Source: Amycolatopsis eburnea (GTDB taxonomy: Bacteria > Actinomycetota > Actinomycetes > Mycobacteriales > Pseudonocardiaceae). Taken from it: 64,000 nt of DNA. The stretch lies in assembly GCF_003937945.1 (NCBI RefSeq), contig NZ_RSEC01000053.1, positions 1 through 64,000 of the forward strand, written 5' to 3'. A model generated the notes under the pieces. The model had not been told where the DNA came from. It saw nothing but the letters and a program-made list of their open reading frames with translations, and searched no databases. Made by a program: the position numbers and the translations under genes. This document shows, piece by piece, positions 17,251-26,184 of this stretch (position 1 is its first letter; every line of letters starts with the position of its first letter).

Positions 17251-17541
17251 GTCGGGGCAGGCTTCCTTCTTCGGGACCGCCATCGGGACCACGCGCATCG
17301 CCGCGCCGGCCATCGCCGCGTTGCCCACGCGGTCCTGGCCCGCCGCCAGCGTCGAGGCCAGGTGGGACGGGACCGTCTTCGCACTGCCGTCCATCGCCGT
17401 CTTCGCGGCCTGTGCGTTGCCGATCACCGCAGGGACCAGGACGAGCTTCTGCTTCACCTTGTCCGAAGCCGCGGCCGTGCGGAGCTCGTGGGCCGTGACC
17501 GGGACGGCGGGTTTGGTCTGCGGGGGCATCAGTTCAGGCAT
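17242..17541 (-). CDS. small protein at the end of the injection-system operon
   Basis: A 99-residue protein of unknown function, the last gene of the minus-strand eCIS operon. It begins inside the stop region of the AAA+ ATPase gene (8-base overlap) and ends within the 26-bp hairpin. The sequence is Ala-, Val- and Lys-rich with no long hydrophobic stretch; it ends in CPDCR, a C-x-x-C pair that might bind metal. The ATG at 17541 has GGAG 5 bases upstream; a GTG at 17547 is the alternative. The position after the ATPase suggests an accessory or cargo protein, but there is no direct evidence. Confidence 0.6.
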   Translation of the reverse strand: MPELMPPQTKPAVPVTAHELRTAAASDKVKQKLVLVPAVIGNAQAAKTAMDGSAKTVPSHLASTLAAGQDRVGNAAMAGAAMRVVPMAVPKKEACPDCR

Positions 17542-19618
17542 GCGCACTCCCGTTGTCCGTCAGGAGTTCAGCGTACCGGCCCAGCTCCGCCGGGCGGAAC
17601 AGCCGCGCCTCGCGCTGGAACTGACGGGAGACGCCGCGCACCACGTGGCGCATCCCGATGGCGGCGCTGCCCGCGTCGGCGGCCGCCAGTGCCGCCGTGC
17701 GGGCCGCCGCGGTGATGCCCGCGCCCGTCATGTCCAAGCGGCACAGCACATCCACGTCGACGTCCGGCGCCAAGGGCGCCTCCGGTGGGAACGCCAGGTG
17801 CCACAGGCGGCGGCGCTCCGCCACGCTCGGGCGGGGGAAGTGGACCACGAAGTGGAACCGCCGGGTGAAGGCCGGGTCGATGTTCTCCTTCAGGTTGCTC
17901 GTCAGGATGATCAGGCCGTCGCTCGCTTCCAGGCGCTGCAACAGGTACCCGACCTCCAGGTTGGCGTACCGGTCGGTGCCCTGCTTGACCTCGCCGCGCT
18001 TGCCGAACAGGGCGTCGGCCTCGTCGAAGAGCAGGACCGCGTGGCTGTCCTCCGCCTGGCGGAACACCGCCTCCATGTTCTTCTCCGTCTCCCCCACCCA
18101 CTTCGACACCACCTGCGCCAGGTCGACCTTCAGCAGCTCCAGGCCCAGGATCCCGGTGACGACCTCCGCCGACATCGTCTTGCCCGTGCCCGGCTCGCCG
18201 GTGAACATCGCCTTGACACCGCCGGTCGTCGTCTTGCGGGCGAAGCCCCACGCCTCCGCGATGCGGGGCCACGCGCGGAACGCCGACGCGATCTCTTCGA
18301 TCTGGGCCAGCTGCGCGTCCGGCAGGACCAGGTCCGCCAGCCCGCGGCGCGGGATGATCGACTGCACCGCGCCGCTGGAACGCCCCCGGGTCACCGTGGC
18401 GATCGCGGGCTCGACGTGGTCGGTGACCGGGTGGCCGCCGGACAGGCGCGCGCCGGTGTCGGCGACCGCGGCCACCGCGCGGAGTTCGCCGCCGCTCATC
18501 CGGTAGCGGGCGGCCAGGTCGGCCAGGACGTCCTCGCCCAGCACCGGGAACGCCGACGACCACATCGCGCGCCGCTCCGGGAAGCCCGGCGGCGGGATCG
18601 TCAGCTCCGCGTAGGTGCGGGCGGCCAGCAGCCGGGGCGGGCGCCACGGGGTCGCGCCGGTCAGGCACAGCGGCACGCCCGAGCTCGCCCACGGCTCGTC
18701 GGCCCGGTCCTCGCGGCCGTCGGTCGGGAGCCACAGGATCGCGTTGAGGGCCGCCGCGGTCCGCAGGTCGTCCGCGTCGCCGGTGGTCACCCGCCGCAGC
18801 GGACGGCCGGCCGCGGCCGCCAGTGCCTGGGCGGCGTCGAGCTGGCTGTCGGCGGGGCAGCCCCACAGGCCGACCACGTCGACGTCGCCGTCGGCCAGCG
18901 CGCGGCCGAGCGCGGTGAGCCGGTCCGCCTCCAGGAACGGGGACGCCACCCAGCGCTCGGGCCGGGTGACTTCGCCGGGGTCGTGGCCGAGGATGCCGAC
19001 GTCGCCGCCCCAGCCCAGCAGGTACTCGAACACGCCGCCGCCGAGGGCCAGCTCGCGGGCGAGCTCGGTCGGCGCGTCACCGGCCGCCCGCACCAGGCCG
19101 TAGCGGCGCAGCCGGCCCGCGGCGCCGAGCGCGCGGCGCAGGGCCAGCCGGTCCGCCGGGGCCTCGGCGATCACCGTGACCAGCAGTTCCACGCACGGCG
19201 CCCGCCGGTTGAGGTTGTCCACGATGTAGGCGTAGACGCGCTCGTAGCCGGGGTCCAGCTCCGGCGCGGCCACCAGCAGCAGCGCGTCCTGCTCGTCCCG
19301 CGACAGGCCGTACCGGGTCGCGAGGGCGTCCAGCGGGAGCGTGACGCCGCGCGCCGCGGCCAGCCGCCGCAGGTGCTGCTCGGACTCCGGGGCCTGCCGG
19401 GCCGGGGACGGCGGCCCGGTCATCCCCTCGGCGAAGGCGTCCACGCGGTCGAGCAACGCGTCCACCTGCTCGTCGGTCACGCAGAACGGGGTCAGGTCCG
19501 GGCGCGTCAGCACCGCCGCGGCTTCGGCCTGCCGGGCGACGGCGCCGCGCAGCGCGTGGTGCAGTTCCGCCAGGCGCACCCGGAGGTGCTCGACCGCGGG
19601 CCCGTTCACGTCAGCCAC
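17534..19618 (-). CDS. eCIS AAA+ ATPase
   Basis: A 694-residue protein. The N-terminal ~430 residues are a helical region and a degenerate ATPase-like domain. The active AAA+ module follows, with Walker A GEPGTGKT near residue 473, Walker B LLFDEADALF near 530, sensor 1 in ILTSNLKENIDPAF, and the arginine finger pair in TRRFHF. AAA+ ATPases of this Cdc48-like kind (Afp15/Pvc15) are a hallmark of extracellular-type contractile injection systems and are thought to act in assembly or sheath handling. The gene overlaps the tape-measure gene by 8 bases upstream and the small last gene downstream. Confidence 0.92.
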   Translation of the reverse strand: MADVNGPAVEHLRVRLAELHHALRGAVARQAEAAAVLTRPDLTPFCVTDEQVDALLDRVDAFAEGMTGPPSPARQAPESEQHLRRLAAARGVTLPLDALATRYGLSRDEQDALLLVAAPELDPGYERVYAYIVDNLNRRAPCVELLVTVIAEAPADRLALRRALGAAGRLRRYGLVRAAGDAPTELARELALGGGVFEYLLGWGGDVGILGHDPGEVTRPERWVASPFLEADRLTALGRALADGDVDVVGLWGCPADSQLDAAQALAAAAGRPLRRVTTGDADDLRTAAALNAILWLPTDGREDRADEPWASSGVPLCLTGATPWRPPRLLAARTYAELTIPPPGFPERRAMWSSAFPVLGEDVLADLAARYRMSGGELRAVAAVADTGARLSGGHPVTDHVEPAIATVTRGRSSGAVQSIIPRRGLADLVLPDAQLAQIEEIASAFRAWPRIAEAWGFARKTTTGGVKAMFTGEPGTGKTMSAEVVTGILGLELLKVDLAQVVSKWVGETEKNMEAVFRQAEDSHAVLLFDEADALFGKRGEVKQGTDRYANLEVGYLLQRLEASDGLIILTSNLKENIDPAFTRRFHFVVHFPRPSVAERRRLWHLAFPPEAPLAPDVDVDVLCRLDMTGAGITAAARTAALAAADAGSAAIGMRHVVRGVSRQFQREARLFRPAELGRYAELLTDNGSAHA

Positions 19619-21332
19619 CGGAGAAGGTCAGGGTCCGGCCGCCCAGCCAGACCACGTCGGGTACGTCGGTGAGGGCGCCGCCCCGCCACAGGTCCGTGTG
19701 GCGCCGCCCCAGGGGGAGCTTCACGCGCACCGCGTCCCGGGTGAACCGGACCGTGGCTTCCAGGTCGGCGAACGTCGTCAAGGCCCGCACCGGCGAATCC
19801 CCTTCCCACAGCTGCCACGCGATCATGCCCAGCGCGAGCGACGCCGCCAGCGAGACGCTGTGCTCCAGGGCGCGGTCCGCCGCCAGCGGCACGGCCCGGT
19901 GCTCGACGAACAGGACGCGGACCAGCTCGTCCAGGCGCTCGGCGGAAAACCTCGCGGCCAGGCGGGGTTCGACGCCGCCGGTCGTCCACAGTGGAGTTTT
20001 CCACCGCACGCGGGTCAGCGGGTCGTCGCGCAGGGGGCGCGCGTCGGTGAGGAACCGGACGCCGGCCGCCGCCAGGTCGCGCAGGGCCGACGGCGGGAGC
20101 GGGCCGTCGCGGACCAGCACCGGCGGCCGCCCGCACAGCGCCCAGTGCGGCAGCAGGCCGGCCGCGCCGTCCGCCCAGGCGACCGGGAACAGGCCTTGCG
20201 CGTCGACCAGCAGCAGGCCGTCGTCCACGCCCGCGACCAGCAGCGGGCCGGCGGGATCGTGGCCGCGGCACAGCGAAAGCGCCAGCACGCCGTCCAGCAC
20301 CGGCAGCGCGGGGACGGCGTCCGCGGCGAACGCGGTCAGGTCCGGCACCGACTCCAGGCCGGCGAACGCGGCCGCCGCGACATCGTCCGCGGGCGCCCGC
20401 CGCCAGCCCCGCTGCGGCGCGCCGAGCACCTTGTACGCCAGGGCCGCGGCGAACAGCGGGGCGGCTTCGGCCAGTGCGGGGCCGATCGCGTCCAGGTACC
20501 CGGTCCTGGCCAGCGGCCCGGTCAGCAGGAACGGGAGCACGGACCCGACCCGGATCTCACCCGCCGGTCTCGGCTCGGTTCGCGCGGCGCCGGACGGGGT
20601 GCCCACCGGCGGCGTGGTGGCCGCCGCCTCCGGCGCGCCCAGCAGCTCGGCGATCTCCGCCGGGGTCGCGGGCGGCGCCGGGAGGGACAGCCGCCGCGCC
20701 AGCTCCGCGGCCAGTTCGACGGCCGGTCCGGGAAGGCTCGCGACGGCGGACGAGCCGGGCACTTCGCCGACTTCCCCCGCGAGCGCGACAGAATACTCGC
20801 CGCCGGACTCGGAAAGCAGTACCGACAGCAACCTCCGCACGGTCTCCTCGGGAAGCAGGGCGAGCAACGCGGCGAGTTCGTCCCGCGCGGCCAGCTCCTC
20901 GAACAACGCGGCCACCGTGGGTTCGTCCGCCGCCTCGGCCGGCACGAAGGACGGCAGCTCGGCAGAAGTGTCCATAGTGGACAACTCCGGTACCGCACCA
21001 GCGGGAGCCGTTGCGGGCAGCGGGATCGAGACCACCTCCGCCGGGAGCGTCCCACCGCCGGGCACCGCGGCTTCGAGGACGAAGCTAGCGGGCGGCGAAC
21101 CGGCACCGGGCGCGGAAAGCCGGACGGACAGCCGCACCGGCTCGGTGATCTCCACGTCCGGCCCGTCGTCCTCGGCGAGGTCGCCGAACCGCTCGGCCAG
21201 CAGGTCCGGCAGCGCGTCGAGAACCCGCCGGACGAGGCCGCGGGGGTCGGGCCCCCAGCTCCACCCGCCGCGCCGGACCACCCGCACCACGCAGTGGCGC
21301 ACGGTGATCCCGCCGCCGGTGGGCGCACTCAC
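19611..21332 (-). CDS. eCIS tape-measure-like protein (CIS_TMP family)
   Basis: A 573-residue protein. The N-terminal VRHCVVRVVRRGGWSWGPDP segment, the Ala/Glu/Pro-rich middle, and the VLPFLLTGPLARTGYLD motif near residue 265 resemble the contractile injection system tape-measure family, in which a phrase like LLhPfLprLFerlGLLd is conserved (Afp14-like). Such proteins set the tube length. It begins at GTG 21332, overlapping the stop of the preceding gene by 4 bases, and ends 8 bases into the ATPase gene. The usual tape-measure/ATPase neighbourhood supports the call. The middle (about 180-250) is low-complexity and length may vary between strains. Confidence 0.75.
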   Translation of the reverse strand: MSAPTGGGITVRHCVVRVVRRGGWSWGPDPRGLVRRVLDALPDLLAERFGDLAEDDGPDVEITEPVRLSVRLSAPGAGSPPASFVLEAAVPGGGTLPAEVVSIPLPATAPAGAVPELSTMDTSAELPSFVPAEAADEPTVAALFEELAARDELAALLALLPEETVRRLLSVLLSESGGEYSVALAGEVGEVPGSSAVASLPGPAVELAAELARRLSLPAPPATPAEIAELLGAPEAAATTPPVGTPSGAARTEPRPAGEIRVGSVLPFLLTGPLARTGYLDAIGPALAEAAPLFAAALAYKVLGAPQRGWRRAPADDVAAAAFAGLESVPDLTAFAADAVPALPVLDGVLALSLCRGHDPAGPLLVAGVDDGLLLVDAQGLFPVAWADGAAGLLPHWALCGRPPVLVRDGPLPPSALRDLAAAGVRFLTDARPLRDDPLTRVRWKTPLWTTGGVEPRLAARFSAERLDELVRVLFVEHRAVPLAADRALEHSVSLAASLALGMIAWQLWEGDSPVRALTTFADLEATVRFTRDAVRVKLPLGRRHTDLWRGGALTDVPDVVWLGGRTLTFSGG

Positions 21333-21856
21333 TTGCCGACCTCGTCCAGCCGGCCCGCCCGGCCCGCGACCAGCGTCAGCACGGCGTGCGCGCCCGCGCT
21401 CACGGTGACCGGGAGGGACACGCTGTCGTTGCCCTCCTTGATGGTCCCGCTCAGCGGCAGCGTGTCCCCGCCCTCGGAGACCAGCGCGAACACCGCGAGC
21501 GGCTCGGACGTCTTGTCCGGGACGGTGACCAGCAGCCCGGCGCCGTCGAACTTCGGCGCGGGCAGCTTCGCCAGTTTCGCCAGCGCGGGCTTCGCCGGCT
21601 GGCCGGGCACGCGCGTGACGCCGTAGGCGAGCGGTTCGACGAACACCGCGGGCTGGTCGTCGGCCTCGTGCACGGCGAGCTCCCGGCCCGCCAGTGAAAG
21701 GGTCACCACCTCACCCGACTTCAGCGACAGCCGCACCGGCAGCGCGGCGCCGACCAGTGCCTCCGCCGCCGGCACCGGCGTGCCGATCGCCTTGACCGCG
21801 CCGACCACGTTGCCGGTGCTCGACTCGTACACCGCGAACACGCTCACCTCAGCCAC
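21329..21856 (-). CDS. eCIS-associated protein of unknown function, 175 residues
   Basis: I do not recognise a family. The protein begins at GTG 21856, overlaps the upstream gene by 8 bases and the tape-measure gene by 4, so it belongs to the operon. The sequence is mostly short beta-strand-like segments rich in Val, Leu, Ala and Lys (for example LPVRLSLKSGEVVTLSLAG and VSLPVTVSAGAHAVLTLVAG), without cysteines or membrane segments. It reads like two similar beta-sandwich halves. It could be a structural decoration, a chaperone or a cargo carrier. Confidence 0.7.
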   Translation of the reverse strand: MAEVSVFAVYESSTGNVVGAVKAIGTPVPAAEALVGAALPVRLSLKSGEVVTLSLAGRELAVHEADDQPAVFVEPLAYGVTRVPGQPAKPALAKLAKLPAPKFDGAGLLVTVPDKTSEPLAVFALVSEGGDTLPLSGTIKEGNDSVSLPVTVSAGAHAVLTLVAGRAGRLDEVGK

Positions 21857-22976
21857 CCCCGCTCGTCGCCGCGACCGTCGCCAGTACCAGGAAGTCGACC
21901 GAGCCCGCGGTTTCGGTCACCGCGGGACCGACGCCCGGGTCGTAGGACCGCAGGCGGCACCGGACCCGCCGGTCACCGTCCACAGTGGCCTCGGCGGGCA
22001 CGGTCAGCCCCGACTCCGACGGCGGGATCTTCGGGGTCACGTAGACGTGCAGCGCCACCCGCCCGTCGGCGACCTCCGCCGGGGTGACCCCGGACGGCAG
22101 CGGCAGCACCATGCCGTCGGTGGCGCTGCCGGACGTCGCCAGCACGCTGCCCGCCGAGATCTGGCCGGAGAAGCTCCCCGCGATGGTCAGGTTGCCGTTG
22201 GGCGCCACCGTCAGCAGCGGGTCGACGTCGCCGGTTCCCTTGTACAGCCCGTAAACCAGCGACGGCGTGGGCGAGCCCGACAGCACCAGCGCCGGCTTGC
22301 CCTCCTGCACCGCGGGCAGGGTGCGCAGCGCCAGCGAATCCGACCGGGCCGACACGGTGTCCGCGCGCACCCCGACGTACCGCGGCCCGACCCCGCGCGC
22401 CGCCGGGACCGCGGCGGTGAAGTGCGTGCCGTCCCACTGGACGAAGCCCAGCAGCACCAGCCACTGCGCGGGCGGGGCGGCCGGGGCGGCGGCCACCGCG
22501 GGCGGCTGCTGGTCGGCCACCAGCCGCTCGTCGCCGTGCCGCCGGAAGAGGATCTGGTAGGACTCCTCGACCCGGGTCGGCCCGCCGGCGCCGGCGCACG
22601 ACGCCGGGCCGGTCGCGGGGCGGGCCCGGTCGGCGGCGGTGAGGAACACCGGGTACGGCTCGGTCGACGGCCCGTCGGCGCCGTTCACGGCCTCGAAGTC
22701 GGCCTCCGAAAGCACGACCGGCGCCGGCACCAGGATCTCCCGGCCGGTCCCGTCGATCGCGAGCCCGGCCTGCACGGTGACTTCGGCGAACCGGTTGCCC
22801 GACACGGGGTCGGTCCGGTTCACCGTCGTCATGCCGAGCCCGTCGGCGATGCCCCAGTCGTGCGAGAGGCGCGCGTGCCGGACGGCCGCCGAGCGGGCGT
22901 AGGCGACGGTCGCCGCGAGGTCCGCGGCGGCGAGCACCTGCCCCTCGTGGAACTCCGGGCGCAGTGGACCGGTCAC
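21849..22976 (-). CDS. eCIS-associated F-x-x-GQ-L motif protein, third paralog
   Basis: A 375-residue protein with GTG start at 22976 overlapping the previous stop (GTGA). The N-terminus (residues 9-52) reads FHEGQVLAAADLAATVAYAR, then HDWGIADGLGM, which parallels the first segments of the two upstream genes (F-x-G-Q-L-L-T-x-x-D, then G-x-G-V-V-x-G-L). The middle is beta-rich and Gly/Ala-rich (about 120-370), ending in repeated strands such as SGSATDGMVLPLPSG and ALHVYVTPKIPP, similar to tail-fibre or adhesin-like domains. It may be a peripheral baseplate or fibre component. There is no signal peptide. Confidence 0.68.
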   Translation of the reverse strand: MTGPLRPEFHEGQVLAAADLAATVAYARSAAVRHARLSHDWGIADGLGMTTVNRTDPVSGNRFAEVTVQAGLAIDGTGREILVPAPVVLSEADFEAVNGADGPSTEPYPVFLTAADRARPATGPASCAGAGGPTRVEESYQILFRRHGDERLVADQQPPAVAAAPAAPPAQWLVLLGFVQWDGTHFTAAVPAARGVGPRYVGVRADTVSARSDSLALRTLPAVQEGKPALVLSGSPTPSLVYGLYKGTGDVDPLLTVAPNGNLTIAGSFSGQISAGSVLATSGSATDGMVLPLPSGVTPAEVADGRVALHVYVTPKIPPSESGLTVPAEATVDGDRRVRCRLRSYDPGVGPAVTETAGSVDFLVLATVAATSGGG

Positions 22977-24988
22977 GACGTCTCACCCGACCGCGGCTTG
23001 CGGGCGGTGCCACCGCCGCGAGCCGGCGACGACCGGCCCCGCCGCGGCGGCGGCTTCGGCTTCACGGCCTGCTCCTCGTCTTCCGCCGCTTCGGCGTCGG
23101 CGGCCTCGGCTTCCGGGGCGTTCTCCAGCTCCGAAAGCCGGTCGGACAGCCGTTCCGGCAGCTCGTCCCGCACCTGCGAGACCTGGCGGCGCGCGGTGTC
23201 CAGCTGACCCCGCAACGCTTCCACGGTCGCGACCAGGTCGCTCACCTGGCCGCGCAGCGCGTTCATCTCCTGCAGGCTGTCGGTCACCTCGGCCGGCACG
23301 GTGTACACCTGCTCGCGCACGGGTTTCGGCACGGTCTCCCCCGGCGCCGGGGTCACCAGCAGCTCCCACATCCGCTCCAGCGGGCCCCGCGACCGCCAGT
23401 CCTCCAGCAGCCGCGGCACGTACGGCCGCGGGATCGGCCCGCCGGCCGGCACGGACGGCGGCCGGTACACCGGGATCGGCTGGCAGCAGATCTGCTCGGC
23501 GAAGTGGCGCAGCTGGTAAAGCTTCGGCAGCCACTCGCCGTAGGCCGACCCGCCCGGCAGCACCTGCTCCCGGGTCGCCGAGCAGACGCGCACGACGTCG
23601 CAGCCGTCCAGCTCCAGGTGCGCGAGCAGCACGTCGTTGTCCGCGCAGTCCGTGCACGGCGGGTTCAGCGTCGAGCAGGCCGCGTCGGTGACGAACCGGC
23701 GCACGTACGTCGTCAGCTTCCCCGCCGCGTCCGTGAGCAGGCCCAGGTCGGCGACGCCCAGCCGCTGCATCTGGTCCGGCTCCGGGATGGGCAGCGGCTG
23801 CGGGACGGCGACCTTGCGGACGTCGTCGTGCAGCCGGCAGTCCGCGACGCCCGCCACCCGGTCCAGCCGGCCGAGCAGCCACTCCCGCAGCCGCACCAGA
23901 TCGGCCCGGAACTCGGCTTCCAGCACGTTGTTCACCGGCGTCCCCTGCGCCAGCAGGCGGCGCTCGATCGGGGCGTCCGGGTCGGGCGTGACCACCCGGC
24001 TCTTCACCTCCGCCAGGAGGGCCAGCGCGAGCTGCCGGTGCGCGGGCTCCGGCCAGACCTCCTCGGCGTCGGTCCCGGCCAGCCGGTCACAGGCCGCGCC
24101 GAGCACTTCCCGGGCGCCGTCGATCGCGCCGAGCTCTTCGTACTGCGACCGCAGTTCCCGCTGCCCGGCCTCGTCGTAGGTGTCGTACCGGGCGACGGCC
24201 GAGGCCAGGGCCCGCACGTACTCGGTCTGCTGCCGCGCCTCCGGCGGCTGCGGGGTGTCCCCGGCGGCCTTCAGCAGGGCGAGGTTGTCGTGGTACCGGA
24301 CGGCGTCGTCCTTCTCGAACGTGATCGGCCGGGTCGATGAGCCCCCGGCGACGGCCATCGGGTCCAGGTGGTGCTCGAGCCGCGCGGCCAGCAGCCGGAC
24401 GTGCTCGTAGGCGTCCTTGTCCCCGATCCGCGCGAGCAGCTTGGTGGCGGGGTTGTACCGGTGGTCGTCGGTCGGGTCGCACTTGACGACGAACCGGAAA
24501 CCCTCCTCGGCGCGGGAGGGCACGCAGCCCGGCGACGGGCACGGCTCTTCGGTGGCGAACGGTGCCACCGGGCCGACCATGCTCTCCTCGTACCGCACGA
24601 AGAGCCCGAAGTGGCGCTGGTCGTCGTCGCACGGATCACCGCATTCGACACCCGGCGAGGACACCCGCAGCTCGCGGACGAGCGCCTGCACGTCGACCTT
24701 CTCCTTGCAGGACAGCACGATGTCGTTGCCGCAGCAGTCCAGGGCGTGCCCGGGGTGCACGAGCACCGTCCCGCCCGCGCACGAGTCGCAGGACACCTCG
24801 AGCCCGCACACGACCCCGGGGCCGGAGAGCATCCGGTTGTGCAGCCGGTCCTTCCCGGCCACGTAGTCGGTCAGCAGCGTGAGGTCGTCCTCGGTGAGCA
24901 GCTGCCCCGCGAAGAACCTCGGCCGGACGAACGCGGCGGGGAAGGCCGGCGCCCCGCCGCACCCGCACCCGCAATCAGTCGTGCTCAT
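22973..24988 (-). CDS. eCIS-associated F-x-x-GQ-L motif protein, second paralog, Cys-rich with coiled-coil tail
   Basis: A 671-residue protein starting at ATG 24988 inside the previous stop (ATGA). The opening MSTTDCGCGCGG is followed by RFFAGQLLTEDDLTLLTDYV and GPGVVCGLEVSCD, the shared motif of this trio. About 23 cysteines are spread through the first 480 residues, several as adjacent or C-x-x-C pairs (DCCGND, CTDCADND, QICCQP). Residues about 565-625 form a heptad-like helix (LQEMNALRGQVSDLVATVEA), and the last 50 residues are Glu- then Arg/Pro-rich. The cysteines suggest metal sites or disulfides. It probably belongs to the baseplate periphery; function unknown. Confidence 0.7.
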   Translation of the reverse strand: MSTTDCGCGCGGAPAFPAAFVRPRFFAGQLLTEDDLTLLTDYVAGKDRLHNRMLSGPGVVCGLEVSCDSCAGGTVLVHPGHALDCCGNDIVLSCKEKVDVQALVRELRVSSPGVECGDPCDDDQRHFGLFVRYEESMVGPVAPFATEEPCPSPGCVPSRAEEGFRFVVKCDPTDDHRYNPATKLLARIGDKDAYEHVRLLAARLEHHLDPMAVAGGSSTRPITFEKDDAVRYHDNLALLKAAGDTPQPPEARQQTEYVRALASAVARYDTYDEAGQRELRSQYEELGAIDGAREVLGAACDRLAGTDAEEVWPEPAHRQLALALLAEVKSRVVTPDPDAPIERRLLAQGTPVNNVLEAEFRADLVRLREWLLGRLDRVAGVADCRLHDDVRKVAVPQPLPIPEPDQMQRLGVADLGLLTDAAGKLTTYVRRFVTDAACSTLNPPCTDCADNDVLLAHLELDGCDVVRVCSATREQVLPGGSAYGEWLPKLYQLRHFAEQICCQPIPVYRPPSVPAGGPIPRPYVPRLLEDWRSRGPLERMWELLVTPAPGETVPKPVREQVYTVPAEVTDSLQEMNALRGQVSDLVATVEALRGQLDTARRQVSQVRDELPERLSDRLSELENAPEAEAADAEAAEDEEQAVKPKPPPRRGRSSPARGGGTARKPRSGETS

Positions 24989-26169
24989 GAACGCTCCTCG
25001 GTGATGAAGAACCAGCTCTCGAAGACGTCGCCGCCCGCACCGGTGCCGGACGTCCACGGCCCGATGCCCGTGGGCGGCACGAGGCAGCCGGTCGGCTCGG
25101 GCTCGGGGTCGTGGCCGTGGCCGGTCTCGGTCTCGACGTCCGCGTGGCCGAGGTAGGGCACCCGGCCGCCGACGTTGGTGCCGTCGACGGGACGGCAGCA
25201 GTGGTCGAGGATGAACGCGGCGCGGACGGTGATCAGCACCCGGTCGCCGTCCTGCAGCGTCTCGCGGGTCGTCTGCCGGTAGCGGAAGTGGTCGGTGAAC
25301 TCGCCGTCCTGGGGCGTGGGTTCCTCGAACTTCCCGCCCATGTACCAGGTGTCGGCGTTGCGGCCGGCGCCGCCCTCGATCACCTGGATCTCCACCACGC
25401 CGCGGCGCAGGCTGTCGACGCGGACGCCGTCGGAGAACTCGACGACCAGGCCGCCGGAGTTCTTCTGGGTGCCGAGCAGCTCCTTGGCCTCGTTCACCGT
25501 GTACGTGTGGCCGTGGCGCCAGTTGACGCCGGTGATCACCGTCGGCACGCGCTTGCCGAAGAACCGCCGGACGTCGAGGTGGATCTGCTCCTCGCGGACC
25601 GGCTTCGCGAAGTCGACGTCGTCGATCCTGGCCAGCCACAGGACCTTGTGCTCGCACCGGGTGCAGCAGGTCTCGCAGCGCTCGTCCTTCGGCGGCGTCT
25701 TGGTGGTGACGCGGACGCAGTAGCTCTCCTCGGTGTAGCCGAAGTCGCAGTCCGAGGTGTCCGCGCAGGCGGAGTTGAACACCGTCCGGGTCGGCTCGAC
25801 CGCGCGTTCGGTGTACTCGACGCCGACCCACACCGTCGACCCGGTGCGCTCGTCCTCGTGCAGCGCGTCCCACAGGTCGATCGCGCAGCTGCCCGGCACG
25901 AGCACTTCGTTGCCGTCGCAGTCGACGCCGAGCCCGCTGGTGATGTGCACCTTGGCCTGGTGCTCGTGCTTCTCCTTGTCGTCCGGCGCCGGCGCGGGTT
26001 CCACGAACAGCCCGCACACCACGCCGTAGCCGAGCAGGCAGCGCATGCGCAGCTTCAGCTTCTCGCGGAAGTACTCCTGCTCCCGCTGGAAGTCGCGGGC
26101 GGTGAGCAGCTGGCCGTGGAAGTACCGCAACCGGCGGAAGGGCTGTTCCTCTGTCGTTGCCTCGGTCAT
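24985..26169 (-). CDS. eCIS-associated F-x-x-GQ-L motif protein, first paralog, Cys-rich
   Basis: A 394-residue protein, the clearest member of the trio: RYFHGQLLTARDFQREQEYF, then GYGVVCGLFVEP, at residues about 15-57. Fourteen cysteines include the cluster CETCCTRC (about residues 163-170) and an adjacent pair, HCCRP, near residue 333, so a structural metal site is plausible. The remainder alternates beta strands, with WFFITEERS at the C-terminus. It overlaps the next gene by 4 bases and follows the Tail_P2_I gene with a 15-base gap. Proteins with this motif recur near contractile tail clusters, but I know of no assigned function. Confidence 0.7.
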   Translation of the reverse strand: MTEATTEEQPFRRLRYFHGQLLTARDFQREQEYFREKLKLRMRCLLGYGVVCGLFVEPAPAPDDKEKHEHQAKVHITSGLGVDCDGNEVLVPGSCAIDLWDALHEDERTGSTVWVGVEYTERAVEPTRTVFNSACADTSDCDFGYTEESYCVRVTTKTPPKDERCETCCTRCEHKVLWLARIDDVDFAKPVREEQIHLDVRRFFGKRVPTVITGVNWRHGHTYTVNEAKELLGTQKNSGGLVVEFSDGVRVDSLRRGVVEIQVIEGGAGRNADTWYMGGKFEEPTPQDGEFTDHFRYRQTTRETLQDGDRVLITVRAAFILDHCCRPVDGTNVGGRVPYLGHADVETETGHGHDPEPEPTGCLVPPTGIGPWTSGTGAGGDVFESWFFITEERS

Positions 26170-26184
26170 CTCTTCCCTGTCCTC

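Noticed and set aside
17321..19672. A long plus-strand frame opposite the AAA+ ATPase, and similar frames at 25111-28335 and 36988-40056
   Set aside because: The minus-strand genes show complete catalytic or structural motifs and operon overlaps; the plus-strand chains have none.
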